Under the pieces are notes generated by a model that saw only the letters and a program-made list of their open reading frames with translations, was not told where the DNA came from and made no database searches. Position numbers and translations under genes: made by a program. From a virus: a stretch of DNA of 20,991 nt. The stretch is from the IMG/VR virus record IMGVR_UViG_3300012920_000348, positions 1 through 20,991 of that record. One strand, given 5' to 3'. This document shows, one piece after another, positions 1-7,614 of this stretch; the stretch's first letter is position 1; every line of letters starts with the position of its first letter.

Positions 1-2
1 GT

Positions 3-281
3 GCTAAAGAACGTTTAACAAAATTAAACAGTCTAGTAGAGATTATGCATTGGGAAACAAAGACTGGTAAAACACACGAACAAAGAGCAAATTCATTAAC
101 TTTAAATCAATGGAACAGCAGTGTTGGAAAGAAAAAAGTCCAAGGCATTCAGATGTTTGCTAATGAGATTGTAGATACTATGGATATAAATTTATTAAAA
201 GCCATGCAAAAACATGATGTTTGTTTTAGTGGAGTTTTTAAACAAACTAAAGAGTATAACTATATACGAAATGAAATTTAG
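3..281 (+). CDS. C-terminal part of an unknown phage protein (5' truncated by window edge)
   Basis: The frame is open from the left edge (first full codon at 3) to a TAG at 279-281, so about 92 C-terminal residues are visible. The first ATG is at 45, but the frame continues upstream without a stop, so the real start is outside the window. The visible part is hydrophilic and Lys/Asn/Gln-rich, with no motif I recognise, no membrane segment and no signal peptide. The next gene starts at 271 inside its end, an 11-base overlap typical of this genome, which supports the frame being real. Function unknown. Confidence 0.6.
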   Translation, partial: AKERLTKLNSLVEIMHWETKTGKTHEQRANSLTLNQWNSSVGKKKVQGIQMFANEIVDTMDINLLKAMQKHDVCFSGVFKQTKEYNYIRNEI

Positions 282-1140
282 ATTATATAAAGAATATGGC
301 GCACAAAATAGTAAGCCAGTGTTTGAAGCATTTGAAACATCACTTACTGCATTAGGCCACGAAGTTGTACAAGATGACTCATACGATGTTGCTGTCATTT
401 GGAGTGTGTTGTGGCATGGTACAATGGCTAAGAACAAACCTATATGGGACGACTGCCAAGCAAAAGGTAAGCCTGTAATTGTATTAGAAGTAGGTGGAAT
501 CAAAAGAGGTACAACATGGAAAGTTGCAATAAACGGAATCAATAGAGAAGCAGACTTTGGTGAAGGTGAACTTGATAGTATGCGTCCTAGTATGCTAGGT
601 TTAAATTTAAAACCATGGCAGATGGCCGGTGGCAGAGATATACTAATTTGTGGACAACATGATCAAAGTCATCAGTGGAGGGATATGCCTCCTATGTCCA
701 CGTGGGTGTCAAATGTAATGCAGGAAATTAGAAAACAAACTGCACGACCAATTATTTTTCGACCACACCCAAGATGCAGACTTCCAGGAATAGAACACGA
801 ATTTATAAATGTTAAAAGACAAGAGCCTAACAAGATAGTAAACTCATATGATGATTTTGATTTTGATTTACACAATGTATTTGCAGTTGTAAGTTGGACA
901 AGTAATCCGGGCATTCATGCTGTGATACAAGGAGTTCCTGCATTTGTTGGTTCTGCTAGTTTGGCATATGACGTTGCTAATCATAATTTCAACACAATAA
1001 ATTTACCACAGATGCCTGATAGAACACAATGGCTATTAGAATATGCACACACAGAATGGAACGTTGAAGAAATAGCACAAGGTGTTCCTTTAAAAAGATT
1101 ATTGCCAAAATTAAAAATATTGGTTGACAAAACTGTATAA
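271..1140 (+). CDS. Putative GT-B-fold glycosyltransferase / capsule-polysaccharide-synthesis-like protein
   Basis: The product is 289 aa counted from ATG 271. An upstream in-frame ATG at 214 lies inside the previous gene and is less likely. The C-terminal half has motifs seen in KpsC/KpsS- and CDP-glycerol-transferase-like GT-B proteins: IIFRPHPR followed about 70 residues later by SWTSNPGIHAVIQGVPAFV, the usual nucleotide-sugar-side pattern of a Ser/Asn-Gly stretch in a helix followed by GVPAF. The N-terminal half looks Rossmann-like (DVAVIWSVLW, KPVIVLEVGG). In the family such enzymes transfer sugars to surface polysaccharides; a phage copy could modify host surface glycans, virion or DNA, but the substrate cannot be read from sequence. 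It ends just before a strong promoter, so it belongs to the preceding operon. The family call is moderate; the activity is inferred. Confidence 0.6.
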   Translation: MKFRLYKEYGAQNSKPVFEAFETSLTALGHEVVQDDSYDVAVIWSVLWHGTMAKNKPIWDDCQAKGKPVIVLEVGGIKRGTTWKVAINGINREADFGEGELDSMRPSMLGLNLKPWQMAGGRDILICGQHDQSHQWRDMPPMSTWVSNVMQEIRKQTARPIIFRPHPRCRLPGIEHEFINVKRQEPNKIVNSYDDFDFDLHNVFAVVSWTSNPGIHAVIQGVPAFVGSASLAYDVANHNFNTINLPQMPDRTQWLLEYAHTEWNVEEIAQGVPLKRLLPKLKILVDKTV

Positions 1141-1151
1141 TCTGTTATAAT
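1124..1151 (+). promoter_or_regulatory. Near-consensus sigma70-type (early) promoter
   Basis: TTGACA at 1124-1129 and TATAAT at 1146-1151 are separated by 16 bp, giving a predicted start near 1158, 27 bases before the ATG at 1185. Both hexamers are perfect, which is striking in a compact phage genome. It overlaps the last codons of the preceding gene and would drive the unknown 1185 gene, uvsW and the overlapping genes after it, consistent with early transcription by unmodified host RNA polymerase. Confidence 0.75.
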
Positions 1152-1184
1152 TACTACTATATTAATTACATTGGTGACATAGTC

Positions 1185-2456
1185 ATGATGATGCAGAAAA
1201 ATTCTTTACCACATAATATCACGAATACAATTGAAGATTGTGTAATCTTCTTGGCTGGAGAGTATGACATAGAGTTTGCAAATCATTTGGATCAAACTTA
1301 TGAACACTTTTACAAGAAACATATTGATGTTATAGATCAGCCAATTACAAAAAGTATTGCAAGACAACTGCAAAACGGTTTAGCATTTACACATAAACAA
1401 AGTGCAATAGGTGTTAGACTTGTCAAAAAATATGTAAGAATATTAAATGCAGTTGGCTTTGATGGTGACCAAATTTTAGAACAAGAACAATTCAAACACC
1501 CATTTAGAACAATAGACAAAACAAAGATTGTACACATAGATGGTGAAATGCTTGTATGCAAAAGTCCATTTATTGCAGATCTTGTAAACAAATTTAAGAA
1601 AAGAAAGAGTCCTAGTTATTGCAGAGGCTACTACAATGGACAAGGTAAAGAATGGGGTTTCGACGTCAACGAAAACAACATAGACTTTTTGACAAATGCA
1701 GTGCAAGGAAAAAGATTCAGCATCGACGAAACTGTACATGAGATACAGGAAAAAATTAAAATTGTAAAACAAAAGCCTTTACAATATTTTCCTACACTAA
1801 CATACAAAGATAAATTTGTTATTAACAATGTAAATTTGCCTGACGAATACAATAACAAAATTGCAGAAATTACAGATGTACGTGAAGCAATTATGTATAG
1901 TAAGATGCTTGGTTGTTTTGTATATGATGATACAATAAGCAAAATGTTAGGAGATGTTCACGAATGGTATGATAAAATTTTACTAGGTGATCATGATAAG
2001 TTTACTATTAACAAACGTATCTTACCTAAAACAGAACTGCTTAAATTTGCTACAATAGGTAAGCAAACTATAATCATGTTAAGCAGTGTTGACAATGCTA
2101 ATATTAACGACTGGTTAGAAACAATAAACAACGCCAATCTAAATGACCAATGTTGCTTTGCATTTAGATCAAGAAATAAAAATACAAATAATGCTACTAT
2201 AACAGGCAAGTACATAAATGATAAAATAAAAAATTATAATGTAAATGTATATGATCCAAACAAAAAATTAATATTTGTAAGTGAAAAGATTCCAAAAACA
2301 TTTATAAAAGACAAAATTGAACCAAACATGGTATTAGTTGATTTGGCAACTGACCCAGCACATTATAAGACACAGATTTATCTTGAAAATAAACCTTTAA
2401 GAGTGTATTATAAGACAATAGGAGATCGTCGTGGCATCGTGCAAGTTAGTAATTAA
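1185..2456 (+). CDS. Conserved-looking protein of unknown function upstream of uvsW
   Basis: The product is 423 aa. Three consecutive ATGs (1185, 1188, 1191) are possible starts; GGTGA at 1173-1177 favours 1185. I do not recognise the family. It is a soluble, Lys/Asn-rich protein without signal peptide or membrane helix. Around residues 127-170 the pattern CKSPFIADLVNKFKK, then GKEWGFDVNENNIDFL, resembles the short HARP-like DNA-binding modules found beside some SF2 helicases, where a small helix is followed by a W and a hydrophobic strand, but I see no Walker A or DExH box. Its last 26 bases overlap the GTG start of uvsW, and it is the first gene after the strong early promoter. A helicase-associated or DNA-binding role is a guess from position and that pattern only. 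Confidence 0.6.
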   Translation: MMMQKNSLPHNITNTIEDCVIFLAGEYDIEFANHLDQTYEHFYKKHIDVIDQPITKSIARQLQNGLAFTHKQSAIGVRLVKKYVRILNAVGFDGDQILEQEQFKHPFRTIDKTKIVHIDGEMLVCKSPFIADLVNKFKKRKSPSYCRGYYNGQGKEWGFDVNENNIDFLTNAVQGKRFSIDETVHEIQEKIKIVKQKPLQYFPTLTYKDKFVINNVNLPDEYNNKIAEITDVREAIMYSKMLGCFVYDDTISKMLGDVHEWYDKILLGDHDKFTINKRILPKTELLKFATIGKQTIIMLSSVDNANINDWLETINNANLNDQCCFAFRSRNKNTNNATITGKYINDKIKNYNVNVYDPNKKLIFVSEKIPKTFIKDKIEPNMVLVDLATDPAHYKTQIYLENKPLRVYYKTIGDRRGIVQVSN

Positions 2457-3885
2457 AGATGAAGTAAACGTAAAATTTGAAGGATTGGATCTTTCAATGC
2501 GAAAGCATCTCTCCAATAAATTTAAATATGAAATTCCATATGCAAGATACTTGCCTGCATATAAACTAGGACGTTGGGATGGTACTGTAAGTTTCTTTGG
2601 ATTAGGAGGCACAACTTATGTTAGTATGCTCAAGGAAGTAATAGAAGAACTAGAGAACAAAGGCGTGTATATAGAGGTTGAAGATAAAAGAAATAAAATT
2701 GATTTGTCTTTTAATGAGATAGCAGAAGACTTTTTATCAGATACTAAATGGCCAGAAGGACATACACACGCAGGACAAAAAATAGAATTACGTGATTATC
2801 AGGTAGAAGTAATCAATAACTTTTTAAATAATCCACAAAGTTTGCAAGAAGTTGCCACAGGTGCAGGTAAAACAATTATAACTGCAACACTATCTAAGAT
2901 ATGTGAAAAGTATGGTGATACAATTATTATTGTTCCAAACAAAAGTCTTGTAACACAAACTGAAGAGGATTATAAAAATATAGGACTTGACGTAGGTGTG
3001 TATTATGGAGATAGAAAAGAACTAGGACATAAGCATACTATTGTAACTTGGCAAAGTCTTAATATACTTGATAAGAAATCTAAGAATCAAGAGGCGGCAA
3101 CTACACTTGCAGAGTTTATTCAAGATGTACGTTGTATAATTGTTGATGAGGTGCACCAAGCAAAAGCAGATGTTTTGAAAAGATTACTGACACAAAATTT
3201 TGCTCACGTGCCAATTAGATGGGGACTAACAGGAACAATACCAAAAGAACAATTTGAATTTCAAGGCATAAAGGCAGGACTAGGCGAAGTTATTAATCAA
3301 ATCAGTGCAAGTGATTTACAAGCAAAAGGTGTATTGGCAGAATGTCATGTAAACATTATTCAAACTGAGGACGTAAAAGAATATAAAACATATCAGGAAG
3401 AACTAAAATATCTAACTACTGACGAAACAAGAATGGAATGGGTGGCTAAATTGGTAAGCAAAGTTACTGAAAATGGCAATACTTTGGTACTTGTCGATAG
3501 ACTTTCCGCAGGAAATCTGTTACAATCTAATATAGAAGATAGTGTATTCATCAGTGGAGAAACCAAAGGTGATACACGGAAAGAACATTATGACGAAGTT
3601 AAAACTAGTAATAGCAAAGTTATCATCGCTACTTATGGTGTTGCCGCTGTTGGCATCAATATTCCTCGTATCTTTAACCTTATTCTCATTGAGCCTGGTA
3701 AAAGTTTTGTTCGTGTTATTCAAAGCATTGGTAGAGGCATTCGTAAGGCAGAAGACAAAGATCATGTCCAAATATGGGACATCACTTCCAGATGTAAGTT
3801 CGCTAAAAGACATCTTACACAAAGGAAAAAATTTTATAAAGAAGCAAACTACCCGTTTACAATAGAGAGGATAGCGATTGATTGA
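2431..3885 (+). CDS. uvsW: UvsW-type SF2 DNA/RNA helicase
   Basis: The 484-aa product compares well with T4 UvsW (about 500 aa). An N-terminal region of about 100 residues matches the UvsW DNA-binding domain (LPAYKLGRWDGTVSFF), followed by an SF2 core: Q-type segment IELRDYQ, Walker A ATGAGKT (142-148), DEVH box (239-242), motif III LTGT (266-269) and motif VI QSIGRGIRK (431-439). UvsW unwinds branched recombination intermediates and R-loops and helps switch T4 from origin- to recombination-dependent replication. The start is GTG 2431, chosen for AGGAG at 2420-2424 with 6-base spacing; it lies inside the previous gene. Its TGA stop shares a base with the next ATG. All ATPase motifs are intact. 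Confidence 0.95.
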   Translation: MASCKLVIKDEVNVKFEGLDLSMRKHLSNKFKYEIPYARYLPAYKLGRWDGTVSFFGLGGTTYVSMLKEVIEELENKGVYIEVEDKRNKIDLSFNEIAEDFLSDTKWPEGHTHAGQKIELRDYQVEVINNFLNNPQSLQEVATGAGKTIITATLSKICEKYGDTIIIVPNKSLVTQTEEDYKNIGLDVGVYYGDRKELGHKHTIVTWQSLNILDKKSKNQEAATTLAEFIQDVRCIIVDEVHQAKADVLKRLLTQNFAHVPIRWGLTGTIPKEQFEFQGIKAGLGEVINQISASDLQAKGVLAECHVNIIQTEDVKEYKTYQEELKYLTTDETRMEWVAKLVSKVTENGNTLVLVDRLSAGNLLQSNIEDSVFISGETKGDTRKEHYDEVKTSNSKVIIATYGVAAVGINIPRIFNLILIEPGKSFVRVIQSIGRGIRKAEDKDHVQIWDITSRCKFAKRHLTQRKKFYKEANYPFTIERIAID

Positions 3886-4388
3886 TGAATATTTTAACAC
3901 TAGAAAATAGGACCTATAATCTACAAAACTTACCTAAAGAAATAAATGAAGACATCAGGTACAGTGTTTTAGATAATAGTGATCCAAAAGAACCAGACTA
4001 CTTTTTCATGCCATTAATATACTTGGAAAGTTTTAGTTCGCCAGCAGTTGTATTGCAAGTAGGAAAACATCAGATACAAATGCCACTTGAATGGTCAATG
4101 TTAATTGGCAGTGATGACGGCGGAGATTTAGAAGTACTTCCATTGACAAGTTTAAATGACAGAGGTTTTGAAGCATTTTGTTTTAATCCTTTAAAAAGTT
4201 TTAGACCAGACTTTAGACCAGTGGACGTGGTAAATGTTTACCAAGACGTTAAATGGTATTTTCCTAAATTAAAACAAGGACAACTATTGACAACACCGTT
4301 GTGTGAAGGTGAAAATCCACCTTGTGCATTTTTTGTTAAGGAGGTTTCTAGATCAAGTGAAACACTTGATTATAGTTTATTATTCTAA
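3885..4388 (+). CDS. Unknown phage protein downstream of uvsW
   Basis: The product is 167 aa from ATG 3885, which overlaps the uvsW stop by one base (TGATG). A TTG three bases upstream is an alternative start. The protein is acidic in the middle and rich in Phe/Pro/Leu, with no known domain, signal peptide or membrane segment. The C-terminus ends in a short hydrophobic/acidic tail, SETLDYSLLF, loosely like the sliding-clamp-binding tails that end several T4-type replication and transcription proteins; that is only a resemblance. It is coupled on both sides (TGATG upstream, TAATG downstream), so it is certainly translated in this operon. Function unknown. Confidence 0.7.
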   Translation: MNILTLENRTYNLQNLPKEINEDIRYSVLDNSDPKEPDYFFMPLIYLESFSSPAVVLQVGKHQIQMPLEWSMLIGSDDGGDLEVLPLTSLNDRGFEAFCFNPLKSFRPDFRPVDVVNVYQDVKWYFPKLKQGQLLTTPLCEGENPPCAFFVKEVSRSSETLDYSLLF

Positions 4389-5119
4389 TGTTTGGATTTA
4401 AGAAGGCAATAAACGTAGATCTATACACACATGATAAAAATGTGTATGAATTGTTCAAACCAGATCACAGTAAAAAGTTTATACCCGACTGGTGGAGAAA
4501 GATGCCTTCTGCTAGATTAGACACACACGTACAAGTGCCAGACTTAAAATTAGGCACTATGAAAACGTGTCCTGCTATAATAGGATTTATGAAGCAAGGT
4601 TTTGTTATTCCAAGCCATGCAGGTATAAATGCACAAAAACATATTGATGGTAAAATTGCATTTCATGTTTTGCCACAACAATATGCTAACCCTATTACAC
4701 ATGACAAAGAAGATTATGAAAGTCATAAGCCAGGCCTTACACACATGAAATTTGAACTGCCATGGCGTATAGTAACTCAAGAAAGTATTCAGTGGTTATG
4801 GACACAACCTACTTGGCATCAAAAGAATCCTTTAAGTCATTGGGCAAGTCCAGGTACAATAGATTTTAAATACACACACGTTGCAGAATATAATTACTTT
4901 TTACCCACAGGAGGTAGATTATCTGTAGAACCTGGTGATCCAATAGTACAACTTATTCCGTTAAGTGAAAGACCAATAAAACTTAACTATCATTTAGTTA
5001 CAGAAGAAGAGTTTAAACAACACAATTTATACAAAGGTTGGACACTTGGAAACTTTACGGAACGTTTAAAAAGAATGAAACGAAATGAAGGAAGAACAAT
5101 ATGGCCAGTCGTAAGATAA
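4388..5119 (+). CDS. Conserved phage protein resembling the DUF6065 family
   Basis: The 243-aa product starts with TAATG coupling to the previous gene. The order of conserved blocks resembles a family I know as DUF6065 in marine phages: an N-terminal FIPDWWRKMP, then KTCPAIIGFMKQGFVIP, a central LPWRIVTQESIQWLWTQP, then SPGTIDFKY, and near the C-terminus GDPIVQLIPLSERP. The alternating Trp/Pro/Gly-rich strands suggest an all-beta, possibly jelly-roll-like fold, but no metal-binding set is obvious. No biochemical role is established for this family as far as I know. The family assignment is from memory of the pattern and is moderate. Confidence 0.65.
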   Translation: MFGFKKAINVDLYTHDKNVYELFKPDHSKKFIPDWWRKMPSARLDTHVQVPDLKLGTMKTCPAIIGFMKQGFVIPSHAGINAQKHIDGKIAFHVLPQQYANPITHDKEDYESHKPGLTHMKFELPWRIVTQESIQWLWTQPTWHQKNPLSHWASPGTIDFKYTHVAEYNYFLPTGGRLSVEPGDPIVQLIPLSERPIKLNYHLVTEEEFKQHNLYKGWTLGNFTERLKRMKRNEGRTIWPVVR

Positions 5120-5340
5120 TAAACAGAAGAACTGTTAAAACTTTAGCAGAAGCAAACAAAGGAAAGACAATGACACGAAAAGTTGACACTTATGAGTACG
5201 AAGCACTTGCTGAATGTATTCGAAGCGATCAAGTACCAGCGAATCATATTGCGGAATACTTTACTGATAAGGCATTCTACAATTGGTACAAAAAGAAATA
5301 CTTTGACAAGGAGAAAGGATATGACTATGAAAGCAGGTAA
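5101..5340 (+). CDS. Small unknown protein
   Basis: The product is 79 aa. The start at ATG 5101 is supported by AAGGA (5088-5092) with 8-base spacing; the first 19 bases overlap the end of the preceding gene. The N-terminus is basic (MASRKIINRRTVK), followed by an acidic/aromatic C-terminal half (ADYEAL-like helix, YFTDKAFYNWYKKKYF). No domain recognised. Its end overlaps the start of the cupin gene, whose Shine-Dalgarno lies inside it. Likely a small helical cytoplasmic protein made early in infection; function unknown. Confidence 0.7.
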   Translation: MASRKIINRRTVKTLAEANKGKTMTRKVDTYEYEALAECIRSDQVPANHIAEYFTDKAFYNWYKKKYFDKEKGYDYESR

Positions 5341-5674
5341 AATTTGGGGACAAACCGAACTTATTCATGCTAACGGTGTGTTAGAATTTCATCGTATAGA
5401 ATTTAAAAAAGGATACAAATGTTCTGAACACGAACATAAATTTAAATGGAATGGATTTTTTGTAGAGTCAGGCAAAATGATTGTACGTGTATGGCAAGAA
5501 GATCAAGAAGGATTAGTTGATGAAACTATACTTGGTCCTGGAGACTTTACACAGGTAAAGCCAGGCAAGGTACATCAGTTTGAAGGCGTAGAAGATGGTG
5601 TTGCATTTGAATTGTATTGGGCAGAATTTAACCATGATGATATAGTGAGAAGGACTGTTGGTACAAAGGTATAA
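5321..5674 (+). CDS. Single-domain cupin protein
   Basis: The product is 117 aa from ATG 5321; AAGGAG at 5308-5313 (7-base spacing) picks this start over the longer upstream frame and over ATG 5327. It is one cupin_2 barrel: motif 1 GYKCSEHEHKF with H37 and H39, E49 in GFFVESGKM, then motif 2 LGPGDFTQVKPGKVHQFEG with H85. The metal set of two His, one Glu and one His is complete, so it should bind a divalent metal. Small stand-alone cupins range from sugar isomerases to dioxygenases and binding proteins; substrate unknown. It overlaps genes on both sides and sits two genes before a 2OG oxygenase, another double-stranded beta-helix protein. Confidence 0.85.
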   Translation: MTMKAGKIWGQTELIHANGVLEFHRIEFKKGYKCSEHEHKFKWNGFFVESGKMIVRVWQEDQEGLVDETILGPGDFTQVKPGKVHQFEGVEDGVAFELYWAEFNHDDIVRRTVGTKV

Positions 5675-5916
5675 TGGGCACAAAAATTTACGAATCGCCG
5701 GACGGAGGAAATACCGTATATGAACGTGACACGAAAACGGGCGAACGTAAACTTATAAGTGAAACAATTTATCCTAAGTGGCATTTATCAGAATTAGAGA
5801 TAAGTGAAATAATAGATTATGCAAATGAAGGTAATAGGACTTTACAAAATATGTTAGCAGAACTAAAAACAATTTATTATTTGGCAAAGGAAGATAATGA
5901 AAATTACCCCTTGTAA
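5674..5916 (+). CDS. Small unknown protein
   Basis: The 80-aa product starts with TAATG coupling to the cupin gene and AAAGG at 5665-5669. The N-terminus contains a short hairpin-like hydrophilic stretch (SPDGGNTVYERDTKTGERK), and the C-terminal half is a predicted helix (SELEISEIIDYANEGNR, then LQNMLAELKTIYYLAKED). No known domain. Its last 20 bases hold the start of the following 2OG oxygenase gene. Probably a soluble phage protein of unknown role. Confidence 0.7.
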   Translation: MGTKIYESPDGGNTVYERDTKTGERKLISETIYPKWHLSELEISEIIDYANEGNRTLQNMLAELKTIYYLAKEDNENYPL

Positions 5917-6496
5917 CACAACACCAAATTTAGTATGGAAAGCAACTTACCCAGGCGACTTTAGTTCAGCAGTAAAGAAAGCATTAAACACAACGATGCT
6001 TATGCCACCCAATGCAGGCAGTATGCGAGGAGGCGGCAAAACAAATGCAAATCATAATCCGTTAGATCCACATCTATGGGACGAACTGCACGACTTCATG
6101 GTATGGTTGCAACCTGTAGTAAAAGAAGTTTGGAAAGAATGGGATATGCAAGATATACCTTTAGAGGTAATGAACAGTTGGACAAATGTAACAAACACAG
6201 AAGGTTATGTTTTGGAACACGATCATAGTCCTGCTCATATGGCTGTAAGCATATATTTGGAAAAGCCAAAGGACAGTGGCAACATTGAATTTAGAAATCC
6301 ATTACACTCAAGTTGGACATATATGCCCAGAAGTCATGCAGAATATAGTAGACAAGACTTCTATCAGGAAGTACAATGTAATACAAATGATATATTAATT
6401 TTTCCTGCATGGTTAAGTCACAGGGTGCAGGCAAACAAGACAAATGAAAATAGAGTTGTGATGAGTATGAATATAGTTGGAGTAAAACATGGCTGA
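5897..6496 (+). CDS. 2OG-Fe(II) oxygenase-like protein (TIGR02466-like)
   Basis: The product is 199 aa; ATG 5897 with AAAGGA at 5886-5891. The double-stranded beta-helix signature is clear: EVMNSWTNV, then YVLEHDHSPAHMAVSIYLEK with proximal His 108/110, SGNIEFRNP, then DILIFPAWLSHRV with the distal His 175, and R186 in NRVVMSMN for the 2-oxoglutarate carboxylate. This order matches the putative 2OG-Fe(II) oxygenases widespread in T4-like marine phages. Such enzymes hydroxylate or oxidise a substrate using 2-oxoglutarate, O2 and Fe(II); phage substrates are unknown, with protein, nucleic-acid and small-molecule targets all possible. Residues look intact, so activity is plausible. Overlaps genes at both ends. 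Confidence 0.85.
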   Translation: MKITPCNTTPNLVWKATYPGDFSSAVKKALNTTMLMPPNAGSMRGGGKTNANHNPLDPHLWDELHDFMVWLQPVVKEVWKEWDMQDIPLEVMNSWTNVTNTEGYVLEHDHSPAHMAVSIYLEKPKDSGNIEFRNPLHSSWTYMPRSHAEYSRQDFYQEVQCNTNDILIFPAWLSHRVQANKTNENRVVMSMNIVGVKHG

Positions 6497-6941
6497 AAAG
6501 AAAAAGTTTCTTGATCTTAAATCTATGTTACGTGCTGTAGATAAACGTGACAAAGAATGGTACAATAGACTATCCGATGATGATAAAAAATTGTTTGCTC
6601 CTTTTATTGCTATGCGATATGTAGCAAATGTAAAAGGTGATCAATTTTTCAAAGAACACTACTTAGAAATGTGTAATGAATTTGTGAACAAACATCATTG
6701 GACACTATCAAAGAATCACAAAGGAATGCTTTGGAAACTAATGGCAATGTGTGGTGCTTATGAAATTTTCTTTCATCAATACTTGGCGGCACCTAAAAAG
6801 AAAGTCAAAGATAAATTTGAACAGTTTTTATTAGATATGAATGAGAATATGAAACATGACGATGCAACAACCTTGGCAAGTGTTATGTCAAAAAGTGAAC
6901 AAAAGGAATACCGTGAGGCTCATGATCCAAACGCAAAATAA
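6489..6941 (+). CDS. Probable clamp-loader small subunit (gp62-like)
   Basis: The product is 150 aa; ATG 6489 with GGAG at 6479-6482 and 6-base spacing. A helical, basic protein. The central pattern FAPFIAMRYVANV, then LEMCNEFVNKHHWTL, follows the shape of phage gp62 proteins (a P-F/Y-I-x2-R block followed about 20 residues later by N-E-x-(M/V)-N-K-x-H-x-L). In T4, gp62 forms the 4:1 clamp loader with gp44 that loads gp45. No gp44 or gp45 gene is in this window, so the context neither proves nor excludes the call. The 3' end (20 bases) overlaps the next gene. It could also be an unrelated helical protein. Confidence 0.5.
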   Translation: MAEKKKFLDLKSMLRAVDKRDKEWYNRLSDDDKKLFAPFIAMRYVANVKGDQFFKEHYLEMCNEFVNKHHWTLSKNHKGMLWKLMAMCGAYEIFFHQYLAAPKKKVKDKFEQFLLDMNENMKHDDATTLASVMSKSEQKEYREAHDPNAK

Positions 6942-7614
6942 AGACTATAAGTGTGTACACTGTGGCAAAAGTTTTTTAAAAGAAAAAACTTTGATGGCTC
7001 ATATGTGTGAACCTAAGCGTCGATATTTGCAAAAGGATGAAAAACGTGTTCAAGTAGGCTTTATGACATTTAATAAATTTTATACATCTGTACAAAAGGC
7101 AAAAGAAAAAACTTATTCAGAATTTTGCAAAAGTCCTTATTACAATGCGTTTGTAAAGTTTGGAAGTTTTGTAACAAATGTACAATGCTTGTATCCAGAA
7201 AAGTTTATTGACTTTGTAATTAAAAGCGGAGTAAAATTAGATCATTGGTGTAGAGATGAATTGTATGACACGTATCTATTTGAAATGATAAAAATAGAAC
7301 CTGTAGAAAGTGCAGTACAAAGATCCATACAAACAATGATGGATTGGGGAGACAAACAAGAAGCACCATATAATGATTACTTCAAATACGTAAATTTAAA
7401 TAGAGCAGTAAACGATATTAGAAACGGAAGAATAAGTCCGTGGCTACTGCTTAATTCAAGTGCAGGACATAATCTTGTAGGCAGTTTCAATGACGAACAA
7501 CTACAAATTATTGAGCCTTCACTTGATATTGTATACTGGCGAAAAACTTTTGCAAATAAACCTGCAGATGTAAGACTTGTTAAAGAAATAATTAAGGAGG
7601 CAAACATTGCCTGA
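6922..7614 (+). CDS. Zinc-finger protein of unknown function
   Basis: The product is 230 aa from ATG 6922, preceded by GAGG at 6914-6917; a longer frame from 6856 exists but lies wholly inside the previous gene. The N-terminus has a compact zinc finger: YKCVHCGKSF, then LMAHMCEPKRR, i.e. CxxC-x12-HxC, followed by a basic stretch. The rest is helical with aromatic blocks (PYYNAFVKFGSFV, FIDFVIKSGVKL, DYFKYVNLNRAVNDIRNG, ISPWLLLNSSAG). I recall similar zinc-finger proteins in marine T4-like phages but no assigned role. It sits between the gp62-like gene and the mini-DnaE gene, which it overlaps by 8 bases, suggesting a replication- or transcription-associated DNA-binding role (inference). Confidence 0.75.
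   Translation: MIQTQNKDYKCVHCGKSFLKEKTLMAHMCEPKRRYLQKDEKRVQVGFMTFNKFYTSVQKAKEKTYSEFCKSPYYNAFVKFGSFVTNVQCLYPEKFIDFVIKSGVKLDHWCRDELYDTYLFEMIKIEPVESAVQRSIQTMMDWGDKQEAPYNDYFKYVNLNRAVNDIRNGRISPWLLLNSSAGHNLVGSFNDEQLQIIEPSLDIVYWRKTFANKPADVRLVKEIIKEANIA

Noticed and set aside
195-542. 115-aa minus-strand ORF near the left edge
   Set aside because: It is opposite the glycosyltransferase-like gene, without Shine-Dalgarno or recognisable product.
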